A stretch of 64,000 nt of DNA from NCBI GenBank assembly GCA_039707655.1, contig CM077666.1:239536166-239600165 (forward strand). The letters run 5' to 3'. Below the pieces are notes generated by a model. It was not told the origin of the DNA, made no database searches, and saw only the letters and a program-made list of their open reading frames with translations. Numbering within the stretch: the stretch's first letter is position 1; each line of letters starts with the position of its first letter. Both the position numbers and the translations under genes were made by a program. This DNA is from Elymus sibiricus. Its lineage: Eukaryota; Streptophyta; Magnoliopsida; Poales; Poaceae. Below, piece by piece: positions 30,741 to 41,815 of this stretch.

Positions 30741-33650
30741 ATCAGAAGAGAGGGAATTTTAGTTTTTAGCATCATTTTGTATAAATTTAGTACATTATTC
30801 GAACGGTAATATATTCTAATCAACGGGTCATTTAAATTAAAGTTGAACATGAATTTTATGAATGGTTTCATGTAATCGAATTAAGGAAAGGTAAGAGGGT
30901 GAGAATTTAACCTTCAAAAGCCCATGGATTAGAGGCAGCAGAACCTCCCCTGTCACTCCTAAACGAGGCTGAATCCAGTGGTGCTGAGTGGTAGTCTTTC
31001 ATCTGTTAAGTTCAATATTTAATTGTTACTTTCAAAATTAAATATCTTAATTCACTCAAAGGTAATTGATTTTGCCATTTATATAGCAACTGTTATAACA
31101 TAGGCAATAGTATCTCTAATTATAGCCCCTTTGGAATGTAAAATATATCTCTTCTCAACACCCCATTGTGTATGAGACAAATTCATTTCGCTTAGGATAG
31201 AATTCTATGTTGACGATTCTACCAGATATCTCTTTTTGATTCCGATAAAAATGAATTTTAATGTATAGGCGCCCCCAAAGGTGAGCTCGGAATACGAACT
31301 AGGATTCCTGTCTTAAGCAAGTTCTTCTTATAAGAAAGATGTGGACTGAATGCATGGCGTCCTCCTCTATGCCTTGTAGTAATGATTCCTCTAGAATTAC
31401 AACATTTACCACAATAATGTCGTCCATGGATGAAAAAAATTTGTGTATTGGTTTCACTTGCCTCTCTTCCATTTTCGTTTCAAAATGGGTAAGAGATCTT
31501 GCAAATAACTCAACTACATACAAATATTTTCTTATTTTGGTTCCACTCATCACAAACATTTTATTGGATTCGAGCTAGTTGACTTTCCGCCCAATGGTGC
31601 TTCGAAAATACAATGATAATAGTAATGTGCCTGCGCATTGCCGCATACATTAATGTCTAATAATCAATATTAGTACTGCGAAATAATTTGTGACCCTTTC
31701 CGCGGGGGAATAATATTATAACTATGGTTTGTGTAGAAAAGTTAAGATTCATATAGGCTCATGCAAAACAAATGATGTGTGAGATATTTAAGTAATTGAA
31801 ATTAAGTATTTTGAAGAACATGCTAAGGAATCATTTAAGGTTGAAAGGAAACCTCCGTGCTGCAGCATATTAACCACCAATACCAAAAGTATGCACTGCC
31901 TGGGTATTCCCTGTTTCTTGCATCACAAAGTCGATACATTACACCCCTGTTGCATCAGGATATGTAGAACCCCCCGAAAGACATTTAGTTTCGTTGTGAT
32001 ACTGTTCTTGAAGAACCTAGCACAATTGACATTGTCACATAGCCTCGGAAAGCACGACCCAAGGTATCCTTCAAGTTTCTCCTTCTCCTCTTTGGAATCC
32101 AAGCACTCCCCCTACCACCACGTTGATAAACGACTCCATGTTGCATCAATTGAGTTTGGCGTCAAAGCATCGAGGGCACACAATTAGCATACATAGACCC
32201 TCGTAAGTGTACTGCAGGTTAGTTTGGTGGTACCTCAGGTGCCCTTTCATAGTGTAAGCAAGGATGCATACGACAACAAAGGGTGGCATTTTGAGAATGT
32301 GGTTAGTGCGGAGTGAGCATGCAAACGTAAGTCGCATGCTTTCAGTTTGATCAGGGCTTGGTTGTTCAATTCACATTGACACTATGGATGTAATTCTAGA
32401 GATGACATGGAACAACCATGATGTTGCATAAAGAGCCCATTTTAGCCGATTATGATTACTCTCGTAGTTAGTCCTGTAAAACTAATATTTTGAAAATCAT
32501 TGTATTTCATTTTTAACCTCATTCTGATAATTTTTTGCTCAGGAAAGACGTGAACTTACCCAACTAGGTGCTCCTGCCTCCTTCTCCTTGTTTGGGACAC
32601 TAGGTCCGTCCCATCCGATATGCGCCACATGTTTCACATCCGTTGGGAAACCAATTTGCATATCTTGTTCCTTAGCATCTAGTTATCAATATTTAGTATG
32701 AGAAATAATATATGTTAGAGTTAAGAAATTATACAAGGGATTTTACATACTTGTTATGATAAATGTGCAAGTCAAAGTTTCTTTGATTGTGTTCAACAAA
32801 TAACTAAATGTTATTTACCCATTATGTTTGAGAAGTAGCGGAAGGGCCTCAGGATCCCCTTCTTCATCTTTGTGCTCATGTCCTTTGTAAACTACCCTTT
32901 TCTATTTATTTGTGCCCAAGCAGTCTTCTTGAATCTACAAATTACGGAAAGATAATGCACAGTAAATCTTTCAATGAAAATACTATCGTATGATTGTGAA
33001 ATGACATAAGATATCTACAAAAATGATTAAAATAAAGATGAAATTAAGTATTGCAAATGAAAAAAAATTAGATTGGAATCCTTACTCTCTTACGAATCTC
33101 AAATCTCACTGGCAACAAAAATGAACATTGGTTGCCAACCTTGTTAACCAATTCTCTCACTTCCTCCTCAATGGGGCAATAGCATCTTTCCTTTTCTCTT
33201 TGTCTCTTTGTCCCAGAATTATGCTAGCTCGATATTGCGAGGCCTCGCATTTCATTGGGCATATGCTTCATAAACTTATGCCGATCTCAGCGGAGGGCGC
33301 ATCGCGTCAATGGAATTCTGAGGGTGGGAGGAGGAGTTCTATCTTATGTCTAATTTTGTGTAGGGCCAAGAACCATTTGAGTCCTCTCCATTCAACCATG
33401 CATCGGTGTAGTATGTCCTTTTTTGGCTATATAAGGAGGGATACCTAAATGGAGAATAGTTTGGAGGATGCGGGGGAGGTTAGCCTAAAGATAGCCCTTT
33501 GGACAAAGATGTCATGGCTAGAAATAACCCTTTTGCTACTTCCTCCTTGAGTATCGTACAATATGAAGTTATCGTGCCCAATTTTTTTTGTATACATAGG
33601 AACTATTTGTTTTGGATGATTACAAAATACACTATAATAGGAAAACACTA
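30741..33650 (-). other. Degenerate gene-like region, probably an old DNA transposon or pseudogene
   Basis: AT-rich spacers alternate with more balanced blocks (31300-31580, 31860-32400, 32560-32960, 33110-33560). These read on the minus strand as broken pieces such as [36 protein letters not shown] and RDKEKRKDAIAPLRRK. This resembles old exons with introns on the same strand as the ORF at 30296. I could not match them to a family, and no terminal repeats were seen. Confidence 0.3.
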
Positions 33651-34590
33651 GAATAGGATAGCATTACCAATGCAAAACGATGGGTTGCAAAAATGCAGCA
33701 ATTTGGAGCACTAAGTGTTTGAAGCGAGAATAGGAAAACACATAAACCATAAAAAAATGAAATGAATGTTAAATCACAGATGAATGTAAGATTAAATAAA
33801 TATTATGCCACTCATGTCTTTTATCTTGTTCTATGTGCACAACATGTAGAAAAGATATTTGAGATGATAATAAATATCCTATGTTCTTCTTTTGAAACCC
33901 AAACCAAAAGAAAATTTCCTCCATTTTCCTATGATCCATTCCTTCAAATCGATGGATGAATAATATCCCTATAGGAGAAATTCTTACTCCTACAATTTTA
34001 CTCATTTTTATTTGAGTGAAACAGGCCATAAGTTTAGTTGGTCTAGTTGGTCGATCCCATGATAATGTATGAACGTGTTAAATTTTACAAAGCATGTATT
34101 TGGATCGCCTATAAGTTGTGACTTTAGTTTGACATGGTAATAATGAATAAATTTCAGTTTGTTTGTTGTTTTGGTTGTAATATAATAAACAAGCAGTCGT
34201 TGGTTAAAAAGAGCTTGCATCTTTTGTTGCATTTTAATATAAATAGTACAAGATTGAAAGATCCAGATTACTCCTTCTACTCTCATATAAATTTTAATTA
34301 TGCACTATACATTTTCTACAAGCATAGTGGCTTTTACTGATGGAGCTATTTGTTCACTAGGTATTGCCATAACAAAATGAAGATAACGTATCGACAAGAA
34401 TGTTATAACATAAAGAAGCTATCATATGTTATTTATGTTGGCCTTTATGTTGATCAATTGTTCAACTTGTTTTTTCTCTATACAACAAATAATTTTTTCC
34501 CACTTGACATTTGTAATCAAAAGTACGCAGCATCTTGGATATTCATAGATAATGAATTACAAAATTAGTATTTGCATAGTCAAGAACTAA
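33651..34590. other. AT-rich sequence, nothing recognised
   Basis: Short ORFs on both strands have no motif or coding character. I see no terminal repeats. Confidence 0.4.
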
Positions 34591-34599
34591 GTTATAATG

Positions 34600-35640
34600 T
34601 CTCGTGTACCAATTACTCTCCCGCATCCTCCAACCCTAGATGTCGACGGGTGATCACCGATATCCGAGCTACGAAGAAGCTCCTAGATTGTTCGACCAGG
34701 GATTAAAACACTATGAACACTTGAAAATGTGGATTGGGTGATTGCTATGTAGGAAGAGCTCCATAACTTCGAGAGGAACAAAGTGTAGATTTGGTTGAGA
34801 ACCCTGAAGATAGTCAAAATGTCATTCAGACAAAATGGGTATTCTGGAACAACAAAGATGTGGATGGAAAAGTTGTTTGGAACAAGGCTTGCATAGTTGC
34901 TCAAGGCTACACAAAAGTCGAAGGTATGGAAAGTGCTGAGATCTATGCCCCCGTTGCTAGACTTGAGTCCATCCGCTTTCTTCTTGCATATGCCAATCAC
35001 CATAACATAACTTTGTATCAAATGGACATTAAAACTGCTTTCTTGAATGGTGAAATTGAGGAGGAAGCGTATGTTGAACAACCTCCTGGCTTTATGAACC
35101 CTAAAAACCTAATCATGTTTTCAAACTTCGTAAAGATCTTTACGGTCTCAAACAAGATCCCAGTGCTTGGTAGAAAAGCTTAACAAAGTTTCTCATTTAA
35201 AAGGGTTTTGAGATGGTAAAATTGATTAAATTTTATTCACTAAGAGAGTTAATGGTGAATTGTTTGTGTCCCAAATTTATGTTGATGATATCATTTCTGG
35301 ATCCACTAACCCTCGTTTTAGTGACAAGTTTGGAAGACTGATGTCAGAGAAGTATGAAATGACTATGATGGTGAACTTAAATTCTTTCTTGTCTTGTAAA
35401 TTAAGCAAAGAAGTGAGGGTACCTTTCTTTCTTAAACAAAGTACACTCAGGACTTTTTCAAAAAGTTCAATATGCAAAATTCCAAAGGCATGAAAACACC
35501 CATGTCTACTAGTGGACATCTTGAGCTTACCAAAGAGAATGAACCGGTTGACCAAAAGGTTTATCGGTCCATGATCGTCTCATTGCTCTATCTTTTTTTG
35601 CTTCTCATCTGAACATCATGCTAAGTGTGTGCATGTGTGC
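34600..35640 (+). pseudogene. pol: Ty1/copia reverse transcriptase fragment
   Basis: Frames on the plus strand give, in family order: EELHNFERNKV, VIQTKWVFWNNKDVDGKVVW, ACIVAQGYTKVEGMESAEIY, APVARLESIRFLLAYANHHN, YQMDIKTAFLNGEIEEE, VEQPPGFMNP, then after a broken stretch (35110-35260) IYVDDIISGSTNPRFSDKF with the catalytic YVDD, and YRSMIVSLLYL. These are hallmark Ty1/copia RT motifs. Stops near 34770 and 34786, frameshifts near 35120 and 35230 and loss of gag, integrase and LTRs make it a relic. Confidence 0.92.
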
Positions 35641-35869
35641 ACATTAGTGGTGCTGAAGCCAGAGCGCTAGCATGATGCTAGTGATGAAGGGACACAAGTG
35701 GTGTTGGCCGTCGATGCCGGTAGTATATAAGAGTTAGTGCCATTGGTCCAGAACTTCACTATTAACTGACGTACCAGTGGCGTTGGGTAGCAAACACGAC
35801 AGATACATCCTCAATTAGTGGCATCACAATGAGGACTTCACTACCGCAGTGATATCCATAGCCCTTCTT

Positions 35870-36235
35870 ACTACATATATTGGACCAATTACAAGAGCTC
35901 GCGTACGCCAATAAAATTATCAAGTACTTTCGTTTCATGGTAATGTTTCTAATGTTCATGAGAATGTGATGCTACCTAAATTGGATAAATTTGTGTTGCT
36001 TGGGAATGATTGGCCGAAAATGGACAAGAAGGATGAACATTGGAGCATCATCAAGCATGGAGATGAAGGCGTGGGCTCATGGAACAAGAACGGACTTTCT
36101 AGTGGAGAATTCAGCACTTTAGAGCCACCATGATGACATATAAGGACCTGGATGAAATATACAAGACACACTTTCATTAATTCTGTCCATAGCTTCTATA
36201 GGTGCTGCACCACCTTATTTTTGGGCCGGTGGTGT
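35870..36235 (+). repeat. Fragment of a TGATGAGGACATG-type LTR
   Basis: It encodes the tail motif ITRARVRQ, NYQVLSFHGNVSNVHENVML and MDKKDEHWSIIKHGDEG. It aligns with the tail in the LTR at 56052-56938 (VLSFLGNVSNVHENMMLP, MDKNDEHWSMIKHGDEG), followed by the shared AGGTGCTGCACCACCTTATT / TTTTTGGGCC. Both LTR ends are missing. Confidence 0.7.
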
Positions 36236-36289
36236 GGAGCAAAATGGTAATCCCCATGGATACTAGACCGACCCGCAAACACAAGTTGA

Positions 36290-36758
36290 CCTATGACAAG
36301 AGCCAGTGTGCGTGCCTTTGAAGGAATTCGATGATGTTTTTCCTGCCGAGCAACCTCCAGGACTACCTCCTCTATGAGCGATCGAACACCGCATTAACCT
36401 CATGCCCAACGCGCCTCTACTGAACCCATCTCCTTAGACGAAATTGAATGTCAAGCTCAACACTTACTCGAGAATGGGTATGTATGCGAGAGCCTTAGTC
36501 CTTCTATAGTTCTGGTAATAATTGTGCCTAAGAAGGATGTAACTTCGCAAAAGTGTTCTGATTGTCATCCGATAAACAACATTATGGTTAGATATAGACA
36601 TCTGATTCCAAGTCTTGATGATATGCTTGATGAATTGAGTGGTGCCACCATCTTTTCTAAAACTGATCTTAAAAGTGGTTACTATCAAGCTAGTATGCAA
36701 TAAGGAGATGAATAGAAACGACTTTCAAAACCAAATTTGGTCTATATGAGTGGTTAGG
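36290..36758 (+). pseudogene. pol: Element E reverse transcriptase, N-terminal half
   Basis: Frames give FDDVFPAEQPPGLPPL, EHRINLMPNAPL, HLLENGYVCESLSPSIVLVI, IVPKKD, INNIMVRYRHLIPSLDDMLD and ELSGATIFSKTDLKSGYYQ, ending where LTR P2 enters (after YEWL). There are several stops and at least one frameshift near 36420. Confidence 0.88.
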
Positions 36759-36786
36759 TGATGCGGAGCATCCTACGGTCATCCCC

Positions 36787-37275
36787 ATGGACCCACCTAC
36801 GTGTCCCCAAGCACCAAGAGGACCAATGACACGAGCACGTGCAAGAGCTCTCGAAACCGAGGTGACATCTCTCCTTAGTGAACTTCCATTCGACTCGAGT
36901 GAGACATGGCTACTACCTCAAACGGAGACACTTTGCATACTTAGGTACAAAGGAATCGGCCAAGGAGAAGGAATGGAGCAAGATGGACACCAAGGACTTG
37001 GAAATGACTGTGGCCAGCCCAGGAACACCGGTACAACCGCCCCACTACCGGTCAACAACCGGTCCACCGGTTTAACCGCCCCACTACCGCCCAAGTACCG
37101 GTCAACCTTCTGTAATCGAGCGGAGCAAGGCCGGTACCAACCCGGTTATTCCCACAGCGCCAGCCAGCCCGGTACAACCAGTTCCCCAAGCGGTACAACC
37201 GGTCCTCCCTTCAGCGAACACCTCCAGAAACCGGTGCCTGAGCCCCAGCGGTACAACCGCCCGCAAGTCCGGTAA
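36787..37275 (+). CDS. Polyprotein tail ORF inside solo LTR P2
   Basis: MDPPTCPQAPRGPMTRARAR opens the frame, followed by ALETEVTSLLSELPFDSSET, WLLPQTETLCILRYKG and then peptides written by the palindrome array (NTGTTAPLPVNNRSTGLT, KYRSTF, RYNRPQVR-stop). The frame is also open back to the LTR start (DAEHPTVIP), as expected for the end of a polyprotein that crosses from the internal region into the 3' LTR. GPMTRARAR-type ends are typical of plant gypsy polyproteins. In a solo LTR it has no upstream gene and is not expected to be translated as part of pol. Confidence 0.6.
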   Translation: MDPPTCPQAPRGPMTRARARALETEVTSLLSELPFDSSETWLLPQTETLCILRYKGIGQGEGMEQDGHQGLGNDCGQPRNTGTTAPLPVNNRSTGLTAPLPPKYRSTFCNRAEQGRYQPGYSHSASQPGTTSSPSGTTGPPFSEHLQKPVPEPQRYNRPQVR

Positions 37276-37283
37276 AACCGGTC
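37027..37283. repeat. Palindrome array, word ACCGGT (GGTACAACCGGT)
   Basis: Repeated CCGGTACAACCG, TACCGGTCAACAACCGGTCC, GCGGTACAACCGGT and AAACCGGT units occur. It is the same word as in P1, read in LTR sense. The last unit lies 58 bp before the TATA box. Confidence 0.9.
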
Positions 37284-37340
37284 AGCCTGCGCGCTGTGAA
37301 AGGGCAACGACCCATGTATCCCTCCACTTACCCCTTGGAC

Positions 37341-37348
37341 TATAAATA
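37341..37348 (+). promoter_or_regulatory. TATA box of LTR P2
   Basis: TATAAATA lies in GGACTATAAATACTCG. It is placed like the TATA-like motifs of P1 (29354-29361, minus), C (43481-43488, minus) and P4 (57373-57380, minus). Confidence 0.7.
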
Positions 37349-37694
37349 CTCGTCTCCTAGCTCCGAATTAGGGAGCAAAGTAGATAGCTCTTGAGATAGA
37401 GCTTTGCTCATCCGTACCTCTCCCATGGAGATCAAGACCTCCATGAGACCCATGTGAGAAGATCCTCTACGGATTCAAGACCTCGACTCCTTCGCGGATC
37501 GGGACGAACTAGCTACCGTGTATCCTCCTTTGTTGGATTTGGACCTTTGTATCCCTCTATGTGTATGTGGATCTAGTGCATGTGTGATTTGGATCTTATT
37601 GATTTGAGTGTTCTTCTCGTGTTCTTCGTGGATTTCCTCCTTTTCCCCCTCCTAAGTGTGAAAAGATCGTCATCTAGGGTTCCACCCTACATCA

Positions 37695-38640
37695 TTAGGG
37701 ATGCCTTTTGGTTTATCCAATGTTCATAGTACCTTTATGTGATTGATGAATTATGTTCTTAGAAAATTCATAGGCAAGAATGTTGTTGTCTACTTTGATG
37801 ATATCCTTGTGTTTAGTGAAACCCTTGAAGATCCTGTGAAGCATGTTAAGGAAGTATTGCAAGTGCTAAGAGATGAAAAACTTTATGCTAATATTGATAA
37901 GTGCACATTTGGTGTCAACAAATACATTTTCTTGGTCTTTGTAGCAACTTCTAAGGGCATTAAAGTGGACGAATCAAAAATTGGCGCTATTCAATCTTGG
38001 CCCAACCTACCAACTTGAATGAAGTGTGTAGTTTCCTTGGATTAGCAGGGTTTTACCGATGCTTCTTCAAAGATTTTAGCACTATTGCATGTTTTGAGTA
38101 AGACAAATGTTCCATTCATTTGCGAACCTTCACAAGATAAGGCCTTCACTAAGTTCAAGCACCATTTGACACATGCACCATTGCTCGCTTTGCCTAATTT
38201 CAATTAAACTTTTGAAGTGCATTGTGATGTGTTAATGCAAGAGAAGCGACCGATTGCTTACTTTAGGAAGAAACTCACGACGCTCAATTGAACTATCCCT
38301 TACATGATACAGAATGGCATGCCTTAGTGCTAGTTTTGCATGTTTGAGAACATTACCTTAGGCCTAGAGAGTTTGTTATTCATTCCAATCATGAAACTCT
38401 TAAGTACCTAAAAAGACAAACTAACTTGATTAAACAACAAGCCAAATGGAGTGAATTTATAGAATCTTTTCCTTATGTCATCAAACACATTAAGGGAAAT
38501 GTTGTGGCGGACGATCTCTGCCGCAAATGCATGTTGTTGTTTTTTCTACTTGAGCTTAATGTTGATGGTTTTCAGCATATAAAAGAGTTGTATGAGCATG
38601 ATCATTTCTTTGCGGCTCCTTTTGCCTAATGTAAAACTAA
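37695..38640 (+). pseudogene. pol: Element E RT C-terminal half and RNase H
   Basis: MPFGLSNV resumes after P2, then MNYVLRKFIGKNVVVYFDDI (catalytic FDD), LVFSETLEDPVKHVKEVLQV, LYANIDKCTFGVNKYIFL and VDESKIGAIQSWP. Broken connection and RNase H pieces follow ([69 protein letters not shown]). There are many stops. The RNase H acidic positions are only partly recognisable. Confidence 0.88.
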
Positions 38641-39194
38641 CACTTGCTAGGAGCGATACTATTTGAAAGTTGGATATCTTATGCATGCTAACAAGCTTTG
38701 TGTCCTCGAGAGCTCTTTGCATTTGCTCCTTTTGCAAGAGTCACATGGTGGACGATTTATGAGACAGTTTGGACGTGAAAAGAGGTACTCCATGCCAACA
38801 AATACTTTTGGCTAAGGATGTTTTGTGATGTGGGATGCTTCGTCAAACGTTGCTCCACATGACACAAAGCAAAGTCAAATGCACAATCTCATGGTCTTTT
38901 GTATGCCTTTAGCAATCCCATATGCACCTTGGTAGAAAATAAGCATGGATTTCATATTTGGTTTGCCTAGGACTAAAAATGGAAAGGTATGGATTTTCTT
39001 AGTTGTTGATAGATTCTCTAAAATGGCACATTTCATTCCATGTCACAAGATAGACGATGCTTCACATATCAGAAATCTCTTTGTAGGGAAAATCTTGGAT
39101 CTTCGTGGAGTGCCTAAGATTATTGTCTCTGATCACGATGTCAAGTTCTTGAGTTACTTCTAGAAGACATTATTCGCCAAGCTCGGAATGAAGC
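38641..39194 (+). pseudogene. pol: Element E integrase, N-terminal part
   Basis: The zinc-binding region is degenerate (LLQESHGGRFMRQFG). The catalytic core is clear: [40 protein letters not shown] and [17 protein letters not shown], with the first two catalytic Asp residues. A stop at 39161 replaces the usual Trp (FLSYFW), and LTR P3 enters after LGMKL. Confidence 0.88.
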
Positions 39195-39489
39195 TGATGT
39201 GCTGGTGCGGAGCACCCTACGGTCATCCCCTTGGACACTACACCAACTCCCCAAGCACCAAGTGGATCGATGACAAGAGCGCGAGCACGTGCCATTGAAC
39301 ATGAGGTTAACTTGCTCCTAAATAAATCTCCCTTTTTTGTATGTGAAACATGGCTACTACCTCAAGAGGAGATGTTATGTGTGCTAGGGTATCAAGAAGA
39401 TGGCCACGGAGAATTTCGGAGTGGAGGACATGCCCCCACGGAAGCGGAGCGAGAAGTGCCACAAGTGGAGTCGCCATGAAGCTACAATG

Positions 39490-39771
39490 GCCAGACATCT
39501 GGCAAAGGCCCGGATATCCGGCACCACCAAACAAGGGAAAACCAGAAGAAACGACCGCCAGGCGACTCTACAATGACTAGATATCTGGCAGATCCCTAGA
39601 CATCTGGCGACCATCTAATGATCGGACATCTAGCGCCTCCCCAAAAATCCAGCCAGGGGAGTCCAAAAGCAATGATGGTCTGGTTGGCCATCCAGCCGGA
39701 CATCCGTCCAAGCTATTTACATCCTGCAACCAATGTCAGGCTGGACATCCGGCAAGTCCCCAAACATCCGA
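39490..39771. repeat. Palindrome array, word GCCAGA-CA-TCTGGC
   Basis: Units include GCCAGACATCTGGC, CCCGGATATCCGGC, CTAGATATCTGGC, CTAGACATCTGGC, CCGGACATCCG and CTGGACATCCGGC. The arms are inverted repeats around a 2 bp centre. With LTR Q removed, the array ends about 64 bp before the TATA-like box. Confidence 0.85.
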
Positions 39772-39832
39772 CACTTGCTAAGGTTGCCAAAGGGCCATGT
39801 AATCCTTTTCTCACCCCCTCACTTCGCCCTAG

Positions 39833-40799
39833 TGATGAGGACATCCCTAGTCCTTTACCATCTTTTCCTATTGATGATGTTACTCCTCAAGACAAGCCCA
39901 ATGAAGTGAGGATTGGACCAATGACAAGAGCTCGTGCAAAGTTACTTGAGCAACAGGTGAACTCACTCTTAGTTGAATATGATGTTTGTTTTAATGAGAA
40001 TTTTATACTACCTAAATCTATGCACTTATGTATGATTAGGTTTATTGATAACACAAGCATTGGAGGAGCAATGGAGCGCATTGTTGAGGATGGCAAGCAC
40101 GAGGGAGGCGAGGGAGGAAGTGGAACCATCAAGGACAAGAAATTCGATTCGGACTGCCAGCAGTCCTGAATTTGAAACGGACGTGGTTTCTTCATACGGA
40201 GTTCAAATAATGCAAATAAGCACTTTTTGAAGAGGGAATTCCAAGAGCTTTCCAATGGGTCCGGCCCCAAGCACCGGTTCGACTCGTACAGGGCGTGGTG
40301 ACAGAAAAAAGTCACGAGTCATTTTCTGGACCTGCGTGTCCTTTTAGGCCGAACCCAACATGGGTCGGTTTGTATCCCTGGTTGAGTCCAAGTTTGAGTC
40401 CAAACCGAGTCAGACCACGAGGTGGTGCGTTTGGGCTGTTGTGGCCGCAACCCCTCCTCTTAAATACCTAGGACCTGCGAGTTGATTAGGTTAGACTACG
40501 ATAAAACATAAACCCTAGAACCTCTTGTTGAACTGCGAGAAGCATTCATCTTGAAGTATTACCTTTGCAAATTCTGCGTGTTATCTGCTGTTCCACTGGG
40601 AATAAGAAGATACAGGACCACTTGTAGTCGGTGGCTACTTGTGCACGTGTGTGGAGTTGAGAATATCCAAGGGGTTGCAAGCTGTTGCATTGGCAACAGG
40701 GATCGGCCAGGAGAGTTTTCAGCAAGACACAAGTTATCAGATTCATCCATCCACGATTTCACCAAGTGCTCATTGAGAAGATCGGGCCACCCCTTATCA
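39833..40799 (+). mobile_element. Solo LTR Q (centromeric-retrotransposon-like) nested in P3
   Basis: This 967 bp copy runs from TGATGAGGACATCCCTAGTC to CGGGCCACCCCTTATCA, with cctag at 39828-39832 and 40800-40804. It contains a tail ORF, then CCTCTTAAATACCTAGG (TATA-like, about 40460) and a leader. The start and body resemble LTRs of Triticeae centromeric gypsy elements (CRW/cereba type) as I recall, unverified. Confidence 0.92.
39902..40168 (+). CDS. Polyprotein tail ORF inside solo LTR Q
   Basis: The frame, open since 39618 in P3 and Q sequence, reads here EVRIGPMTRARAKLLEQQV, NSLLVEYDVCFNENFILPKS, MHLCMIRFIDN and stops at 40168. It is the end of a gypsy polyprotein that normally enters from the internal region. 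CRM-group elements are known to have a polyprotein end that extends into the LTR. Isolated here in a solo LTR. Confidence 0.55.
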
Positions 40800-41193
40800 C
40801 CTAGACAATAAATAGACCTTCCACTTTCTTTTGCTAAGGTTGGAGAAGCATATTATTAGATCTTGAGAGAGCTTTGCTCATCTACCCCTCTCCTAGGAGA
40901 TCCAGGACCTCCTTTGGAGAAGATCCCCTAGTGGATATCAAGGCCTCCTCCCTCAGGGATTGGAGAAGACTACCTCGCAAGACTTCAATTCCTCTATGGA
41001 TTGGGAAGAACTACCTTTTACTATTTCCTTTTGTTGCATTTGGATCCTTGAACTTGTATGAGATTTGTGGATTTAGTGGATGTGTGACTAGTTCTTGTCA
41101 TTGAGTGTTTCTCCACTTGTGTTTGTTCTTGATTCCATCCTTCTCCCACCTCCAAGTGTGATAGGATCTCGAAATTAGGGTTCCACCCTACAT

Positions 41194-41379
41194 GAAGTTC
41201 TCTTCGGCCTATCACTCTCAAATCGATGGCCATTCAGAAGTGGTGAATCAGATGCTCTCCACTCTAATTCGAGTGCTCATCAAGAAGAACATCAAGGAAT
41301 TGGTGGAGTGCTTACCCATCGCCGAGTTCGCCTACAATCGCATAAGTCTCTCGACTTCGACCAATTCTCCCTTTGACGG
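41194..41379 (+). pseudogene. pol: Element E integrase, C-terminal part
   Basis: The frame resumes after P3 with KFSSAYHSQIDGHSEVVNQM, holding the third catalytic residue (E of SEVVN), then ELVECLPIAEFAYNR and STSTNSPFD. It is cut at 41380 by the LTR of element F. Confidence 0.88.
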
Positions 41380-41815
41380 TGTCATGCACCAAGGGTGGCA
41401 AACCCAAGGGAGCCTGGCCTCGGCTTCAACCAGGGGCCCAGAAGGCCCAAAGTGAAGGAGAAACCCTAGGAAGGCGTCGGAGACCTTCTCGCCCTCCAAG
41501 ATAAGGGTGGCGGTGGAGGAGATCGCATTTACATATTTGTAAACCCTAGGCCTCCACCACCTATATAAGGGAAGGCTAGGGGACCCTCATTCCGGTCTAT
41601 TTCCTCAAAAAAGAAGTCTTGGTAGCAATCTCATACATCAATGGAACCCCTCGCACAAGGTATCCCTCTGCCATGAATAACCAAAACAAGCAGGATGTAG
41701 GGTATTACTCTTCCGAGGCCCGAACCTGGGTAAAACCCTCATGTGATCTCCGATCTAATACTTCCAACTTTGCTTAGACCCCTACCGAGGGATCCTACGG
41801 TATTTTGCGCTGTTA
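41380..41815 (+). repeat. 5' LTR of gypsy element F
   Basis: It starts TGTCATGCACCAAGGGTGGC and ends ATTTTGCGCTGTTA (CA mutated to TA). It has a TATA-like CACCTATATAAGGGAAGG near 41565. The left flank gacgg (41375-41379) is the expected target duplication; the other copy is not in the window. GTTGGCACGCCAGG follows at once, in the place of the primer-binding site. Confidence 0.75.

Larger units (their letters stand above)
36759..37694 (+). mobile_element. Solo LTR P2 with exact target duplication
   Basis: This 936 bp copy starts TGATGCGGAGCATCCTACGG and ends GGGTTCCACCCTACATCA. The 5 bp ttagg stands at 36754-36758 and again at 37695-37699. It splits the RT of element E; the frame resumes at MPFGLSNV. 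Parts in order are tail ORF (36787), palindrome array (37027-37283), TATA (37341-37348) and transcribed region. With no internal region, it is a solo LTR formed by LTR-LTR recombination. Confidence 0.95.
39195..41193 (+). mobile_element. Solo LTR P3 (itself split by solo LTR Q)
   Basis: It starts TGATGTGCTGGTGCGGAGCA (a variant of the family start) and ends GGGTTCCACCCTACAT. Flanks gaagc (39190-39194) and gaagt (41194-41198) are an imperfect target duplication. Without Q and its duplication (972 bp) it is about 1.03 kb. It encodes the tail GSMTRARARAIEHEVNLLLN, then an array of GCCAGACATCTGGC-type palindromes, then a TATA-like CAATAAATAG at 40807. It splits the integrase of element E, whose frame resumes KFSSAYHSQIDG. 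Confidence 0.85.
36240..41379 (+). mobile_element. Degenerate chromovirus-type gypsy E, holding three nested solo LTRs
   Basis: Three plus-strand pieces (36290-36758, 37695-39194, 41194-41379) together give RT, RNase H and integrase in order, separated by solo LTR P2 and solo LTR P3 (which holds solo LTR Q). The RT box is YFDD and the RT sequence style (LDDMLDELSGATIFSKTDLK) is that of plant chromoviruses. No LTR of E itself is visible. At 41380 it is cut by element F. It is the oldest layer of this nest. Confidence 0.82.

Noticed and set aside
33629..33660. CACTATAATAGGAAAACAC as a CACTA terminus
   Set aside because: No matching inverted end or subterminal repeats were seen to the left, and CACTA alone is too short.
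36464..36700. 78-codon minus ORF inside the RT of element E
   Set aside because: It is opposite to clear RT motifs on the plus strand.
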